Notes: a model not told the origin generated them from the sequence alone. Counted from the first letter of the stretch, positions 1 to 9,517 are shown. The stretch is DNA of 64,000 nt from Catenovulum sediminis (GCF_040270295.1 NZ_JBELOE010000200.1); one strand, 5' to 3'. A program made the numbers and translations.

Positions 1-2
1 GA

Positions 3-113
3 CGTTTTGCTATGAATTTAGCCCGTCTAAGCTCGATAAAAGATAGTGTAAAGGGTAAGCTCAAACAAGCTGCATGGTCAGACGATATCAGGCAGCAGCT
101 TATATTTGGTTAA
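3..113 (+). CDS. C-terminal end of an unidentified upstream gene (partial)
   Basis: An open frame enters from the left edge and ends with TAA at 111-113, leaving 36 residues that finish in ...RQQLIFG. The fragment is Lys/Gln-rich and soluble-looking. It lies 85 bases before the next likely start and reads in the same direction as the flagellar operon, so it may belong to that operon. The fragment does not look like the end of FlhB, the usual neighbour of flhA, and I do not recognise it. Confidence 0.4.
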   Translation, partial: RFAMNLARLSSIKDSVKGKLKQAAWSDDIRQQLIFG

Positions 114-198
114 AAATCATTCGAGTATGATTTTGCCCTGAAGAAACTTGTTGTCGAGTCGATGTATTGTATATTGTTCATTCAATTACCTTCTTGTT

Positions 199-726
199 AT
201 GCAAGCTGAATTACCTATACCACTCATTGACGAGCTACATATACGATATGGATTAAATGCCGCGATTAATGGTCAGCGTCGTCCAGATTTTGCAATGACG
301 CTGGCAATGTTCTCAGCGGATGTCATTGAACATGCCCAATTCAGTATCGCTAAATCGGCTTTAGGTCAGATTGAAAAAGATGAAGATAAATTAAAGCAAC
401 AGCTTGGTGTTAGAGCTATTTATAAACTGAAAGCAGACGCTCAGGCTTATGAATCAGCCAGTCAACAAAATTTGGCGTTACATCAATCTGGGAGTAGTCA
501 GGCGAGGTTGTTAGCGGGATTGCAGCAAGCTGCGTTGTCACAATTTAACGATCCAAAGAAAATTGACCAACATGTTATTCAAAACGTTAATTTACATGTG
601 CTCAACAAAATAGCGCGAATAGAGCAGGCCAATCAAGACACGCCAGATGATAAATCAACTACAGGTGAAGACGCCGACGCGACGGGCTTGCTAGATGTGC
701 TCAACCAACTTCAGGCTTCTCACTAA
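199..726 (+). CDS. Unknown soluble protein upstream of flhA
   Basis: I chose ATG at 199 (175 residues, starting MQAELPIPLIDEL). A longer TTG start at 148 would add a Cys/Tyr-rich stretch that looks untranslated, and neither start has a strong ribosome site. The protein has no signal peptide or membrane segment. It is Gln/Ala-rich and probably helical, with a polar tail (TPDDKSTTGEDADATG) before a last hydrophobic helix (LLDVLNQLQ). It lies 100 bases before flhA on the same strand, with a sigma-54-like promoter between them. I do not recognise the family; a flagellar accessory role is only a guess from position. Confidence 0.55.
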   Translation: MQAELPIPLIDELHIRYGLNAAINGQRRPDFAMTLAMFSADVIEHAQFSIAKSALGQIEKDEDKLKQQLGVRAIYKLKADAQAYESASQQNLALHQSGSSQARLLAGLQQAALSQFNDPKKIDQHVIQNVNLHVLNKIARIEQANQDTPDDKSTTGEDADATGLLDVLNQLQASH

Positions 727-768
727 GCTGAATTAGCTATTCACCCCAATCTCTTAAATTTATTCACT

Positions 769-785
769 TTGGCCCTAATATTGCT
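769..785 (+). promoter_or_regulatory. Candidate sigma-54 promoter for flhA
   Basis: TTGGCCCTAATATTGCT has the GG (771-772) and GC (783-784) dinucleotides exactly 12 bases apart, as in the -24/-12 consensus TGGCACG-N4-TTGC. It starts 58 bases upstream of the flhA ATG. In polar-flagellated Vibrio and Pseudomonas, flhA is a sigma-54 (FlrC/FleQ class) gene, which fits. The activator site was not identified. Confidence 0.65.
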
Positions 786-826
786 TATATACTGCCAGTG
801 TTTTTCATCGCTGGATTATTGACGGT

Positions 827-2980
827 ATGCAATTAGCCGAAGCGTTTCAGAAAATAAATTTCAACAAAGACAAATTACAACAAGTTACAGGGTTAGGGGT
901 TGCCACTGGAGTACTAGCGGTTCTGGCAATGGTTGTATTGCCGATTCCTGCATTACTGTTGGATATCTTATTTTCGTTCAATATCGCCCTCTCTATGGTG
1001 ATATTGTTAGTCGTTGTATATACCCTGAAACCCCTTGAATTTGGTGCTTTCCCAACGGTTATACTGTTGGCGACCGTCTTTCGACTTGCGCTAAATATTG
1101 CTTCTACTCGTATTGTTTTGCTTGAAGGCCACCAAGGCGGCGATGCAGCAGGGCAAGTCATTGCGTCATTTGGTGAAGTGGTTATTGGTGGTAATTACGC
1201 TGTTGGTCTGGTTGTTTTTGCAATTTTAATGATTATCAACTTTAAGGTTGTGACAGCGGGTGCTGGACGTATATCAGAGGTGAGTGCGAGGTTTACCCTA
1301 GACAGTATGCCGGGTAAGCAGATGGCGATTGATGCAGATTTAAATGCTGGTTTTATTAATCAAGAAGAAGCGGTTGAAAGACGAAAAGAAATTACTGAAG
1401 AAGCCGACTTTTACGGTTCAATGGATGGTGCCAGCAAATTTGTTAAAGGGGATGCGATCGCTGGTCTATTGATTATGTTAATCAATATTGCCGGTGGTTT
1501 AGTGATTGGTATGGTGCAGCATGACTTAGCTTTTTCTGATGCCATCGAGATCTATACATTACTGACCATCGGGGACGGATTGGTTGCGCAAATACCTTCG
1601 TTATTATTGTCAGTCGGCACCGCCATCGTCGTAACGCGTCAAAATACGTCTGTAGAGTTGGGCGATCAACTGACGGCGCAGCTTGGCAATACCAAAGCAT
1701 TGTATATTGCTTCTGCGATTTTATTTGTAATGGGGATTATTCCTGGAATGCCACATTTGGCATTTATAACCTTAGCTTTATGTGTCGCTGGCGCGGGCTA
1801 TTTCTTAGCACAAAAACGAGCTGGGGCGGGATCAAAGTCAGGCAGTTTAATTCGTGGTGGAAAAGCACAGGGCAAAGGTAGTTCGGCGTCCGGGCAAGCT
1901 AAATCTTTGCCAGATTCAGGCAAAGCACCTACCGAGCCTCAGGAAATTAGCTGGGATGATGTTCAACCAATGGACGTGATTGGGCTTGAAGTCGGATATC
2001 GTTTAATACCACTTGTAGATAAATCGCAAGGTGGTGAGTTGTTATCCAGAATCAAAGGCGTGCGTAAAAAGCTCTCGCAAGAAATGGGCTTTTTAGTGCC
2101 TGCCGTGCATATCCGCGATAATCTCGATTTAGCGCCCAATATCTATCGTATTTCTTTGATGGGCGTTGTGATAGGTGAAGCTGAAATTTATCATGACAGA
2201 GAAATGGCGATTAACCCGGGACAAGTTTTTGGTAAGTTGCAAGGTGTTAAAACAACCGATCCTGCATTTGGTTTGGAAGCTGTCTGGATTAATCCTGAGC
2301 AACGTGAGCAAGCACAAACACTTGGCTACACAGTGGTCGATGCTTCTACGGTCGTCGCGACACACTTAAGTCAGTTACTAACCAACAATGCATGGCAGTT
2401 GATTGGGCACGAAGAAGCTCAGAACCTTTTAGATATGTTGGCGAAATCTTATCCTAAGTTGGTTGAAGGATTGGTGCCGGACATGTTGAGCTTGTCTTGT
2501 GTTGTTAAGGTGATGCAGAACCTATTGTATGAAGGCGTGGTTATACGAGATATGCGAACCATGGTTCAAACCCTTGTTGAATATGCACCTAAGAGCCAGG
2601 ATCCTGATGTATTAACTGCTGCAGTGCGTATCGCGCTGAGAAAATTAATCGTGCAGGATATTTCAGGGGGCATGGAAGAATTGCCTGTCATAACTTTGGC
2701 GCCAGAGTTGGAGCAGATTTTGCATCAGTCTATGCAATCAGGTGGTGCTGAAGGGGGCGGGATAGAACCCGGCTTGGCTGAACGCATTCAAACAGCGTTA
2801 AAAGAATCGTCGCAACAACAAGAAATGAACGGCGAACCCTCAGTGTTATTAACGTCTGGCATACTAAGAACTGTGCTGGCTCGATTTACTAAACATACAG
2901 TACCTGGGCTTCACGTATTGTCATATCAGGAAATACCGGACGACAAGCAAATCCGGATAGTTCATTCGATAGGTCAATAG
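827..2980 (+). CDS. flhA: Flagellar type III export gate protein FlhA
   Basis: This is the 717-residue inner-membrane export gate subunit of the flagellar basal body, which forms the nonameric ring that docks substrates and chaperones. The N-terminal half has about eight hydrophobic segments (from residue 22 onward) and the FHIPEP-family signature around RLALNIASTRIVLLEG (residues 86-101). The conserved aspartate in KFVKGDA lies near residue 209. A Gly/Ser/Lys-rich linker at about 330-370 leads to the cytosolic domain. Length is normal for the family. It is the first gene after the sigma-54-like promoter and is followed 51 bases later by flhF, the usual order in polar flagellates. Confidence 0.97.
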   Translation: MQLAEAFQKINFNKDKLQQVTGLGVATGVLAVLAMVVLPIPALLLDILFSFNIALSMVILLVVVYTLKPLEFGAFPTVILLATVFRLALNIASTRIVLLEGHQGGDAAGQVIASFGEVVIGGNYAVGLVVFAILMIINFKVVTAGAGRISEVSARFTLDSMPGKQMAIDADLNAGFINQEEAVERRKEITEEADFYGSMDGASKFVKGDAIAGLLIMLINIAGGLVIGMVQHDLAFSDAIEIYTLLTIGDGLVAQIPSLLLSVGTAIVVTRQNTSVELGDQLTAQLGNTKALYIASAILFVMGIIPGMPHLAFITLALCVAGAGYFLAQKRAGAGSKSGSLIRGGKAQGKGSSASGQAKSLPDSGKAPTEPQEISWDDVQPMDVIGLEVGYRLIPLVDKSQGGELLSRIKGVRKKLSQEMGFLVPAVHIRDNLDLAPNIYRISLMGVVIGEAEIYHDREMAINPGQVFGKLQGVKTTDPAFGLEAVWINPEQREQAQTLGYTVVDASTVVATHLSQLLTNNAWQLIGHEEAQNLLDMLAKSYPKLVEGLVPDMLSLSCVVKVMQNLLYEGVVIRDMRTMVQTLVEYAPKSQDPDVLTAAVRIALRKLIVQDISGGMEELPVITLAPELEQILHQSMQSGGAEGGGIEPGLAERIQTALKESSQQQEMNGEPSVLLTSGILRTVLARFTKHTVPGLHVLSYQEIPDDKQIRIVHSIGQ

Positions 2981-3031
2981 CGTCAAAAAAGTGTCTAGTT
3001 ATGTTTTTACAAGCATGGCTGAGGAGTAAAA

Positions 3032-4465
3032 ATGAAAATTAAACGTTTTGTTGCCAAAGATATTCGTTCTGCATTAAACCAAGTTAAAGCGACATTGGGG
3101 CCGGATGCCGTGATAATGTCAAATACAAAGGTTGCTGAAGGGATTGAAATTGTTGCTGCGATCGATACCGAGCATAATACTAAAACAACCGCATCAGAAG
3201 CCCAACCTGCTGTTAAAGCTAACGCAGTAAAACAATCGTATCGTGATACCTTGCTAGCCGAAGACGAAGAAGAAATAAAAATGTCGGATAGTTTGCAGTC
3301 GTTGCTTAAACGACAAGGACAAAAAACAGCTTCTAAACCACCGCGCGAAAATGCCGCACAAGATAATTTTAAAGCCAACAAAGCCAGAATGATTCGTTCA
3401 TTGGCCAATTCAGTTGATGGCTTTGCAGAGCCAGAACCAGAAAAGCAAGACATTTCGTTAAGTGAGTTGTTTCAAAAAGCAGATCAAAGACAAGCGGCCA
3501 GAAAGCCTGCTCCTGCCTCTATGGCAACACCAGAGACAAATAGTGAGCTTAAGTCAATTAAAGCTGAAATGGCGGAATTACGTAGCCTATTACAGCATCA
3601 GGTGTCGGGTTTGATGTGGCAAGAGATGGCGCGCAGTGAACCGATGCGGGCCTATATTGTAGATCGCTTATCAAAAATGGGCATTGCCAGCGAAGTTGCC
3701 GATCAAATTGCAAGCTTTTTACCAGATGGTATTGAACAGAATGAAGCCTGGGATCACGCGTTGGAATTATTGACCAGTCAAATTTCTGTCACTAATAATG
3801 ATATTATGCGTCGTGGCGGTGTGGTTGCGTTATTAGGTCCAACAGGCGTTGGAAAAACAACGACAGTCGCGAAATTAGCCGCGCACTTTGCGAAAAAGCA
3901 TGGACCGGACTCAGTTGCTTTAGTGACAACAGACACCTATCGAATCGGTGCGCACGAACAATTACAAACGTATGCAAAAATAATCGGCTGCCCGTGCAAA
4001 GTAGTCCGCCAACCGGAAGAGTTGTCTGATACACTTCACCAATTGAGAAACCGTAAACTGGTATTAATTGATACCGCAGGTGTTGGGCAACGAGACATCC
4101 GATTGGCAGAACAATTAGACGGACTGATGAAATCTGCTAATGTTAAGATACGTAGTTATTTAGTATTACAGGCAACTTCTCAACGTAGAGTGCTAATGGA
4201 AGCTGTACAACAGTTTAAACGTACAGCATTGACCGGTTGTATCTTAACAAAACTGGATGAATGCATGAGTTTAGGAGAAATTATTAGTGTTGCCATTCAA
4301 AATGCGTTGCCAATCGGGTATCTTACTGACGGTCAGCGTGTGCCTGAGGACATAAAAGCAGCAAGTGCACAATATTTAACCGAAAAGGCCACCGGTTTGA
4401 TGGATGATCGTGATTTTTCTCATCCATACTGGTTTACAGATAACGCTCGACAGCCTATATATTAA
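3032..4465 (+). CDS. flhF: Flagellar SRP-type GTPase FlhF
   Basis: FlhF is the SRP-family GTPase that recruits early flagellar parts to the cell pole. The 477-residue protein has an N-terminal basic/acidic low-complexity region (about 50-190). The NG domain follows, with the P-loop GPTGVGKTT at 269-277, the G3 motif DTAGVGQRD near 347 and the G4 motif TKLD near 406-409. GAGGAG lies just before the ATG. The gene sits between flhA and flhG, the standard arrangement. FlhG activates the GTPase through its DQ-x-x-GLR peptide, which is present in the next gene. Family assignment is firm. Confidence 0.96.
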   Translation: MKIKRFVAKDIRSALNQVKATLGPDAVIMSNTKVAEGIEIVAAIDTEHNTKTTASEAQPAVKANAVKQSYRDTLLAEDEEEIKMSDSLQSLLKRQGQKTASKPPRENAAQDNFKANKARMIRSLANSVDGFAEPEPEKQDISLSELFQKADQRQAARKPAPASMATPETNSELKSIKAEMAELRSLLQHQVSGLMWQEMARSEPMRAYIVDRLSKMGIASEVADQIASFLPDGIEQNEAWDHALELLTSQISVTNNDIMRRGGVVALLGPTGVGKTTTVAKLAAHFAKKHGPDSVALVTTDTYRIGAHEQLQTYAKIIGCPCKVVRQPEELSDTLHQLRNRKLVLIDTAGVGQRDIRLAEQLDGLMKSANVKIRSYLVLQATSQRRVLMEAVQQFKRTALTGCILTKLDECMSLGEIISVAIQNALPIGYLTDGQRVPEDIKAASAQYLTEKATGLMDDRDFSHPYWFTDNARQPIY

Positions 4466-4474
4466 ATAGATTTT

Positions 4475-5338
4475 ATGAAGATAATGAACCAGTTAGGTGA
4501 TCAGGCCAATGGCCTTCGAACTATGAAGCAGAAAAAGATAAAAGTAATTGCGGTTACAGGTGGTAAAGGTGGAGTTGGTAAAAGCAACGTCTCTTTGAAT
4601 ACCGCTGTTGCTATGGCGCAGCAAGGTAAGCGTGTGCTGGTTTTTGATGCTGATTTAGGGTTAGCAAACGTAGACGTGATGTTGGGGCTTCGTGTTGAGA
4701 AAAATTTATCTCACCTGTTGGCTGGGGAATGTGAATTAGATGATATATTAATTACCGGCCCGCATGGTATTCAAATTGTACCCGCCGCATCAGGTACGCG
4801 GAACATGGTAGAACTTACACCCCAAGAGCATGCTGGATTGATTCGCGCTTTTAGCGAATTACATCGTGAATATGATGTATTGATCGTCGATACAGCGGCG
4901 GGGATCTCAGACATGGTATTGAGCTTTTCGCGAGCTGCGCAGGATGTCATGGTCGTTGTGTGTGATGAACCCACTTCAATTACGGATGCTTATGCCCTGA
5001 TGAAGGTACTCAACAGAGATTTTGGTGTTTTTCGTTTTAAAATTGTTGCAAATATGGTGCGTTCAATGCGGGAAGGGCAAGAATTATTTGCTAAACTGTC
5101 AAAAGTAACTGACCGATTTTTGGATGTGGCGATAGAATTAGTGGCAATTATTCCATTTGATGAAAATATAAGGAAATCCGTTAGGCGACAAAAAACAATA
5201 GTGGATGCATTTCCAAAGTCGCCAGCAGCAATCGCCTTTAAAGCGCTAGCTGCTAGAGCAGGCAAGTGGCCAATTCCAGACAATGCGACTGGCCACTTAG
5301 AGTTTTTTATTGAACAATTGGTAACACCAGGAGCTTAA
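4475..5338 (+). CDS. flhG: Flagellar number regulator FlhG/FleN (MinD-like ATPase)
   Basis: This 287-residue MinD/ParA-type ATPase limits the number of polar flagella, partly by restraining the FlrA/FleQ master regulator, and stimulates FlhF GTPase. The FlhF-activating motif DQANGLR is at residues 9-15 and the deviant Walker A GGKGGVGKS at 29-37. A second ATG at 4484 would remove three residues and still keep the motif. It begins 9 bases after flhF and ends 6 bases before fliA, so the three are co-transcribed. The gene is also called fleN or ylxH in other lineages. Confidence 0.95.
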   Translation: MKIMNQLGDQANGLRTMKQKKIKVIAVTGGKGGVGKSNVSLNTAVAMAQQGKRVLVFDADLGLANVDVMLGLRVEKNLSHLLAGECELDDILITGPHGIQIVPAASGTRNMVELTPQEHAGLIRAFSELHREYDVLIVDTAAGISDMVLSFSRAAQDVMVVVCDEPTSITDAYALMKVLNRDFGVFRFKIVANMVRSMREGQELFAKLSKVTDRFLDVAIELVAIIPFDENIRKSVRRQKTIVDAFPKSPAAIAFKALAARAGKWPIPDNATGHLEFFIEQLVTPGA

Positions 5339-5344
5339 TCTGTT

Positions 5345-6067
5345 GTGAATAAAGTGGCGGCTTATCAATCAGTTGATCAAAAACAAGCACTGGTGGAATT
5401 ACATGCGGGACTTGTTAAGCGCATTGCTCATCATATGATGGCGCGATTACCTGCCAGTGTCCAGGTTGATGACCTAATTCAGGCCGGTATGATAGGATTG
5501 CTAGAGGCATCAAAAAACTTTGATGGCAGTAAAGGAGCCAGCTTTGAAACCTTTGCGGGTATCCGTATTCGGGGTGCGATGTTAGATGAAATCCGCCGTG
5601 GTGACTGGGCTCCACGCTCAGTACATAAGAATAGTCGAATGATAGCAAAAGCGATTTCTGATGTTGAAAAAGAAACTGGACGAGATGCTCGCGACACAGA
5701 AGTTGCTGAAAAACTTGATATTACGCTAGATGAATACCATCATATTCTAAATGATGTAAATTGTGGCAAGATAATTGGCATTGAAGATTTAGGCGTAACG
5801 GATGATGTAATCGGTAGTAATGAAGATAAGCATTCAGACGAGCCGTTTGAAGATATTGCACATGGTGCATTTCAAGGTGCATTGGCGAAAGCAATTGAAA
5901 CCTTGCCAGAACGTGAAGCCTTGGTATTATCCTTATACTACGATGAAGAATTAAATTTGAAAGAAATTGGTGCTGTTTTAGATGTGAGTGAATCTCGAGT
6001 GAGTCAAATTCACAGCCAAGCTATGCACAGGTTAAAAGCTCGGCTAAAAAGCTGGCATCAAAATTAA
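5345..6067 (+). CDS. fliA: Flagellar sigma factor FliA (sigma-28)
   Basis: This alternative sigma factor directs RNA polymerase to late flagellar promoters. The 240-residue protein has region 2 with DDLIQAGMIGLLE and the FliA-typical RIRGAMLDEIRRGDW, then region 3, and a region 4 helix-turn-helix (LKEIGAVLDVSESRVSQIHS). The start is GTG at 5345, with AGGAG 11 bases upstream inside the end of flhG. Its probable target is the consensus sigma-28 promoter before the flagellin gene at 36191. No anti-sigma factor flgM is in the window. Confidence 0.96.
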   Translation: MNKVAAYQSVDQKQALVELHAGLVKRIAHHMMARLPASVQVDDLIQAGMIGLLEASKNFDGSKGASFETFAGIRIRGAMLDEIRRGDWAPRSVHKNSRMIAKAISDVEKETGRDARDTEVAEKLDITLDEYHHILNDVNCGKIIGIEDLGVTDDVIGSNEDKHSDEPFEDIAHGAFQGALAKAIETLPEREALVLSLYYDEELNLKEIGAVLDVSESRVSQIHSQAMHRLKARLKSWHQN

Positions 6068-6111
6068 ACTAGAATTTTGCTCTATAGAGATATGCTCAAG
6101 CGGAGGAAGCT

Positions 6112-6495
6112 TTGGATAAAAACATGAAAGTGCTGGTTGTTGATGACTTCTCAACAATGAGACGAATAATAAAAAACTTGCTTAGAGACTTAGGTTTTAC
6201 CAATGTTTCAGAGGCTGATGATGGCGCAACTGCTTTACCTATGTTGCAAAATGGCGATTTTGAGTTTGTCGTAACAGACTGGAATATGCCTGGTATGCAA
6301 GGTATTGATTTGCTTCGAGCAATCAGAGCAGATGCTAAACTTAAACACATTCCGGTGCTTATGGTCACTGCTGAGGCGAAAAAAGAACAAATAATTGCAG
6401 CGGCTCAGGCGGGGGTAAATGGTTACATTGTTAAACCTTTTACAGCGGCCACTTTAAAAGAGAAGCTCGATAAAATTTTTGAGCGTCTTGGTTAA
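6112..6495 (+). CDS. cheY: Chemotaxis response regulator CheY
   Basis: This single-domain receiver, when phosphorylated by CheA, binds the flagellar switch and changes rotation. The 127-residue protein has the acidic pair at 11-12, the phosphoacceptor Asp56 in VTDWNMPG, the switch Thr86 and Lys108 in IVKPF. The start is TTG at 6112: GGAGG is 6 bases upstream, whereas the first ATG (6124) would be about 18 bases away. It is followed 21 bases later by cheZ. Confidence 0.96.
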   Translation: MDKNMKVLVVDDFSTMRRIIKNLLRDLGFTNVSEADDGATALPMLQNGDFEFVVTDWNMPGMQGIDLLRAIRADAKLKHIPVLMVTAEAKKEQIIAAAQAGVNGYIVKPFTAATLKEKLDKIFERLG

Positions 6496-6516
6496 GTTTG
6501 CATCGGGAGAACAATA

Positions 6517-7248
6517 TTGTTGCCAAATGCCCCTCTAATTAGTCTGGAAGACGCCCGTCGTTTAGTGACTTGTTTAGAACAAGGTGATAATGATACGGCT
6601 AACCAAATTTTGCACACCGTGACTCAAGCAGCTTCTGCTGAGCTTTTTGAAGAGGTTGGAAAGTTAACCAGACAGTTGCATGATTCTATTGGTGGATTTC
6701 AGCTCGACATGAGATTAGCTGATTTGGCTACGGAAGATATTCCTGATGCGAAAGATCGCTTAGCTTATGTAATGGATTTAACAGAAAAATCAGCTAATAA
6801 AACAATGGATGCAGTTGAAGAGTGTCTGCCTATCGCGGTAGAGCTCAACGAGAATATTCAAAACATTATCCCAACTTGGGATAAATTAATGAATCGTAAA
6901 ATAGAATTAAGTGAATTTAAAACGTTGTGCCATGATGTCGACCGCTTATTAAAACAATCACAAAGCGGTTCAGAAAACTTAAAAGTACGTTTAAATGATG
7001 TACTTATGGCACAAGATTTTCAAGATTTAACCGGACAAGTCATCCGTCGAGTCATTGATTTAGTAAAAGAAGTTGAAGACAACTTAATCAATTTACTCAC
7101 AGTGTTTGGTACTCCGCAAAGTGATAAAAATACTAACAAAGCTGAAGATGGTGGTGCTGAAGGGCCTATCATTAATGCAGAAGAAAGAGCGGATGCAGTA
7201 TCAAATCAAGATGAAGTGGATGACTTATTATCTAGTTTAGGTTTTTAA
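6517..7248 (+). CDS. cheZ: CheY-P phosphatase CheZ
   Basis: CheZ removes the phosphate from CheY. The 243-residue protein is predicted to be mainly long helices and has the active segment AQDFQDLTGQ (about residues 164-173), which holds the Asp and Gln that act in dephosphorylation. A disordered acidic stretch follows, and the C-terminal peptide EVDDLLSSLGF is the expected CheY-binding tail. The start is TTG at 6517, with GGGAG 7 bases upstream. It lies between cheY and cheA as in Vibrio, Shewanella and Pseudomonas. Confidence 0.94.
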   Translation: MLPNAPLISLEDARRLVTCLEQGDNDTANQILHTVTQAASAELFEEVGKLTRQLHDSIGGFQLDMRLADLATEDIPDAKDRLAYVMDLTEKSANKTMDAVEECLPIAVELNENIQNIIPTWDKLMNRKIELSEFKTLCHDVDRLLKQSQSGSENLKVRLNDVLMAQDFQDLTGQVIRRVIDLVKEVEDNLINLLTVFGTPQSDKNTNKAEDGGAEGPIINAEERADAVSNQDEVDDLLSSLGF

Positions 7249-7264
7249 TTAGGGGACAGGTTCC

Positions 7265-9499
7265 ATGAGCTTTGATGTAGATGAAGATATATTGCAGGAT
7301 TTTTTAGTCGAAGCGGCTGAAATTCTGGAACAGTTATCTGAGCAGCTAGTGGAGCTAGAAAATAATCCTGAAGACTCCGATTTGCTGAATGCGATATTTC
7401 GTGGCTTCCACACGGTAAAAGGCGGTGCTGGATTTTTGGCCATGACACACCTCGTTGATGCATGTCACGGGGCAGAAAACGTTTTTGATATACTGCGCAA
7501 AGGTCAGCGTGATGTAACACCAGAACTAATGGATGTTATTCTTCAAGCGCTGGATACAATCAACGTAATGTTTGCGCAAATTCAAAACCGAGAGGAACCT
7601 GAGCCAGCAGACCCTCAGTTACTGGATACTTTACACAAGCTCAGTCACCCTGCCAGTGAAGACGCAACAACTTCTGAAAATAATACTGATGAAGCCAGTA
7701 TTGAGTTATTTGATACTGCACTTGATGAATCGGCTCAAGATACTGAAGGAGCGGAAAATAGCAAACAAACTGCTGACACAGGTGCGCCACTTGATGAAAT
7801 TACTGATGATGAATTTGAGAAGTTATTAGATCAGCTTCATGGTACCAACAAGGGGCCTACAAATTCGGCGCCGGCTCCAGCCCCAGCCCCAGCCCCCGCT
7901 TCGAGTGTTGCCAGCAGTGGTGATGAAATTTCGGATGATGAATTTGAAGCGCTGCTGGATGAATTGCATGGTAAAGGCCAATTTAAAGCGGGTAGCGAAC
8001 CGTCAGCAGCTGCGGCTAAACCTGAGCCACAACCAGTTGTTTCCTCCAGCTCATCTGATAGTGATGAAATTTCCGATGATGAATTCGAAGCTTTGCTTGA
8101 CGAATTACATGGCAAGGGGAAAGCACCAACGGCTAAAGAACAAGCGGCTGCACCAGCCCCAACTCCAACGCCTAGCCCCGCAAAAACGCCAGCGCCAACG
8201 CCAGCAGTAAAAGCAAGTGCTCCAGCAGCAAGTGCAAAAGCGAAAACGCCAGCAGCTTCCGCACCTGCTGCAAGTAAACCTGTCGCCGCAGAAAAGAAAA
8301 AAGCAGCTCCACCGGCACCTGCAGCTGAAACCACGGTTCGTGTTGATACCAAACGACTCGATCAAATTATGAATATGGTGGGTGAACTGGTGCTCGTCAG
8401 AAATAGACTGGTCAGTCTTGGCATCAATGTTAACGATGAAGAGATGTCTAAAGCAATTGCCAATTTAGATGTAGTGACTGGCGATTTGCAAGGCGCTGTA
8501 ATGAAAACACGAATGCAGCCAATAAAGAAAGTTTTTGGCCGTTTCCCTCGTGTTGTTAGAGATTTAGCGCGTTCACTTAATAAAGAAATATCTTTAGAGC
8601 TAGAAGGTGAAGAAACTGATTTAGATAAAAACCTGGTTGAAGCTTTAGCAGATCCTTTGGTGCACTTGGTTCGTAATTCGGTCGATCATGGTATTGAAAT
8701 GCCCGATGTGCGTGCAGCGAACGGTAAAGCTCGGTGTGGTACAGTTAAATTGGCCGCATCACAAGAAGGCGACCATATCTTACTAACCATCACAGATGAT
8801 GGTGCTGGTATGGATCCTGAAAAATTAAAGGGCATTGCGATCAAAAATGGAATTTTAGATGTCGATGCCGCTGGCAGAATGTCTGACAGTGAAGCTTATA
8901 ACTTGATATTTGCGCCTGGTTTTTCAACTAAAGACCAAATTTCAGACATCTCTGGACGAGGTGTCGGCATGGATGTGGTGAAAACTAAGATAACCCAGCT
9001 TAATGGTTCTGTCGTCATCAAGTCTGAAAAAGGGGTTGGTACTCAATTAGAGATTAAAGTACCGCTCACGTTAGCGATACTGCCCACCTTAATGGTCATT
9101 GTCTCTGGCCAGACATTTGCCTTGCCTCTAGCCGGTGTCAGTGAAATTATTAACTTGGACTTGAAAAAAACAAACACGGTCGATGGTCAGTTAACAATGA
9201 TAGTGCGTAAAAAGGCAATTTCATTGTTTTATCTACAGGACTGGTTGACACGGAACAAGAATAAACAAAAATTATGTTCCAGAGATATTGGTCATGTTGT
9301 GGTTGTCCAAGTTGGAACAGGTAAACAAGTTGGTTTTGTAGTAGATTCTTTAATCGGTCAGGAAGAAGTGGTTATTAAACCGCTGGATGCTTTGTTACAG
9401 GGTACTCCTGGAATGGCTGGGGCAACTATTACTAGCGACGGTGGTATAGCTCTAATATTAGATGTACCCGGAATGCTTAAAAAATACGCTAAGCGTTGA
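7265..9499 (+). CDS. cheA: Chemotaxis histidine kinase CheA with three acidic LID-like repeats
   Basis: This 744-residue sensor kinase of the chemoreceptor array carries the P1 phosphoacceptor His49 in FRGFHTVKGGAG. Between P1 and P3, three near-identical acidic motifs, DEI(S/T)DDEFExLLDxLHG, start near residues 177, 220 and 266. They are spaced by Ala/Pro linkers and followed by a long Ala/Pro/Lys linker (about 290-355). P3 dimerisation (from about 359), the P4 ATPase with N box HLVRNSVDHGIE, and a P5 CheW-like domain complete it. A classical P2 domain is not obvious. In Vibrio, a region at this place (called LID) binds ParP; parP lies downstream here. An ATG with GGGGACAGG upstream sets the start. 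Confidence 0.96.
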   Translation: MSFDVDEDILQDFLVEAAEILEQLSEQLVELENNPEDSDLLNAIFRGFHTVKGGAGFLAMTHLVDACHGAENVFDILRKGQRDVTPELMDVILQALDTINVMFAQIQNREEPEPADPQLLDTLHKLSHPASEDATTSENNTDEASIELFDTALDESAQDTEGAENSKQTADTGAPLDEITDDEFEKLLDQLHGTNKGPTNSAPAPAPAPAPASSVASSGDEISDDEFEALLDELHGKGQFKAGSEPSAAAAKPEPQPVVSSSSSDSDEISDDEFEALLDELHGKGKAPTAKEQAAAPAPTPTPSPAKTPAPTPAVKASAPAASAKAKTPAASAPAASKPVAAEKKKAAPPAPAAETTVRVDTKRLDQIMNMVGELVLVRNRLVSLGINVNDEEMSKAIANLDVVTGDLQGAVMKTRMQPIKKVFGRFPRVVRDLARSLNKEISLELEGEETDLDKNLVEALADPLVHLVRNSVDHGIEMPDVRAANGKARCGTVKLAASQEGDHILLTITDDGAGMDPEKLKGIAIKNGILDVDAAGRMSDSEAYNLIFAPGFSTKDQISDISGRGVGMDVVKTKITQLNGSVVIKSEKGVGTQLEIKVPLTLAILPTLMVIVSGQTFALPLAGVSEIINLDLKKTNTVDGQLTMIVRKKAISLFYLQDWLTRNKNKQKLCSRDIGHVVVVQVGTGKQVGFVVDSLIGQEEVVIKPLDALLQGTPGMAGATITSDGGIALILDVPGMLKKYAKR

Positions 9500-9517
9500 T
9501 AATATAAGGTAGTGTGA

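Noticed and set aside
7837..8352. Minus-strand Ala/Gly-rich open frame inside cheA
   Set aside because: It mirrors the Ala/Pro linker and acidic repeats of cheA, with no ribosome site; a shadow frame.
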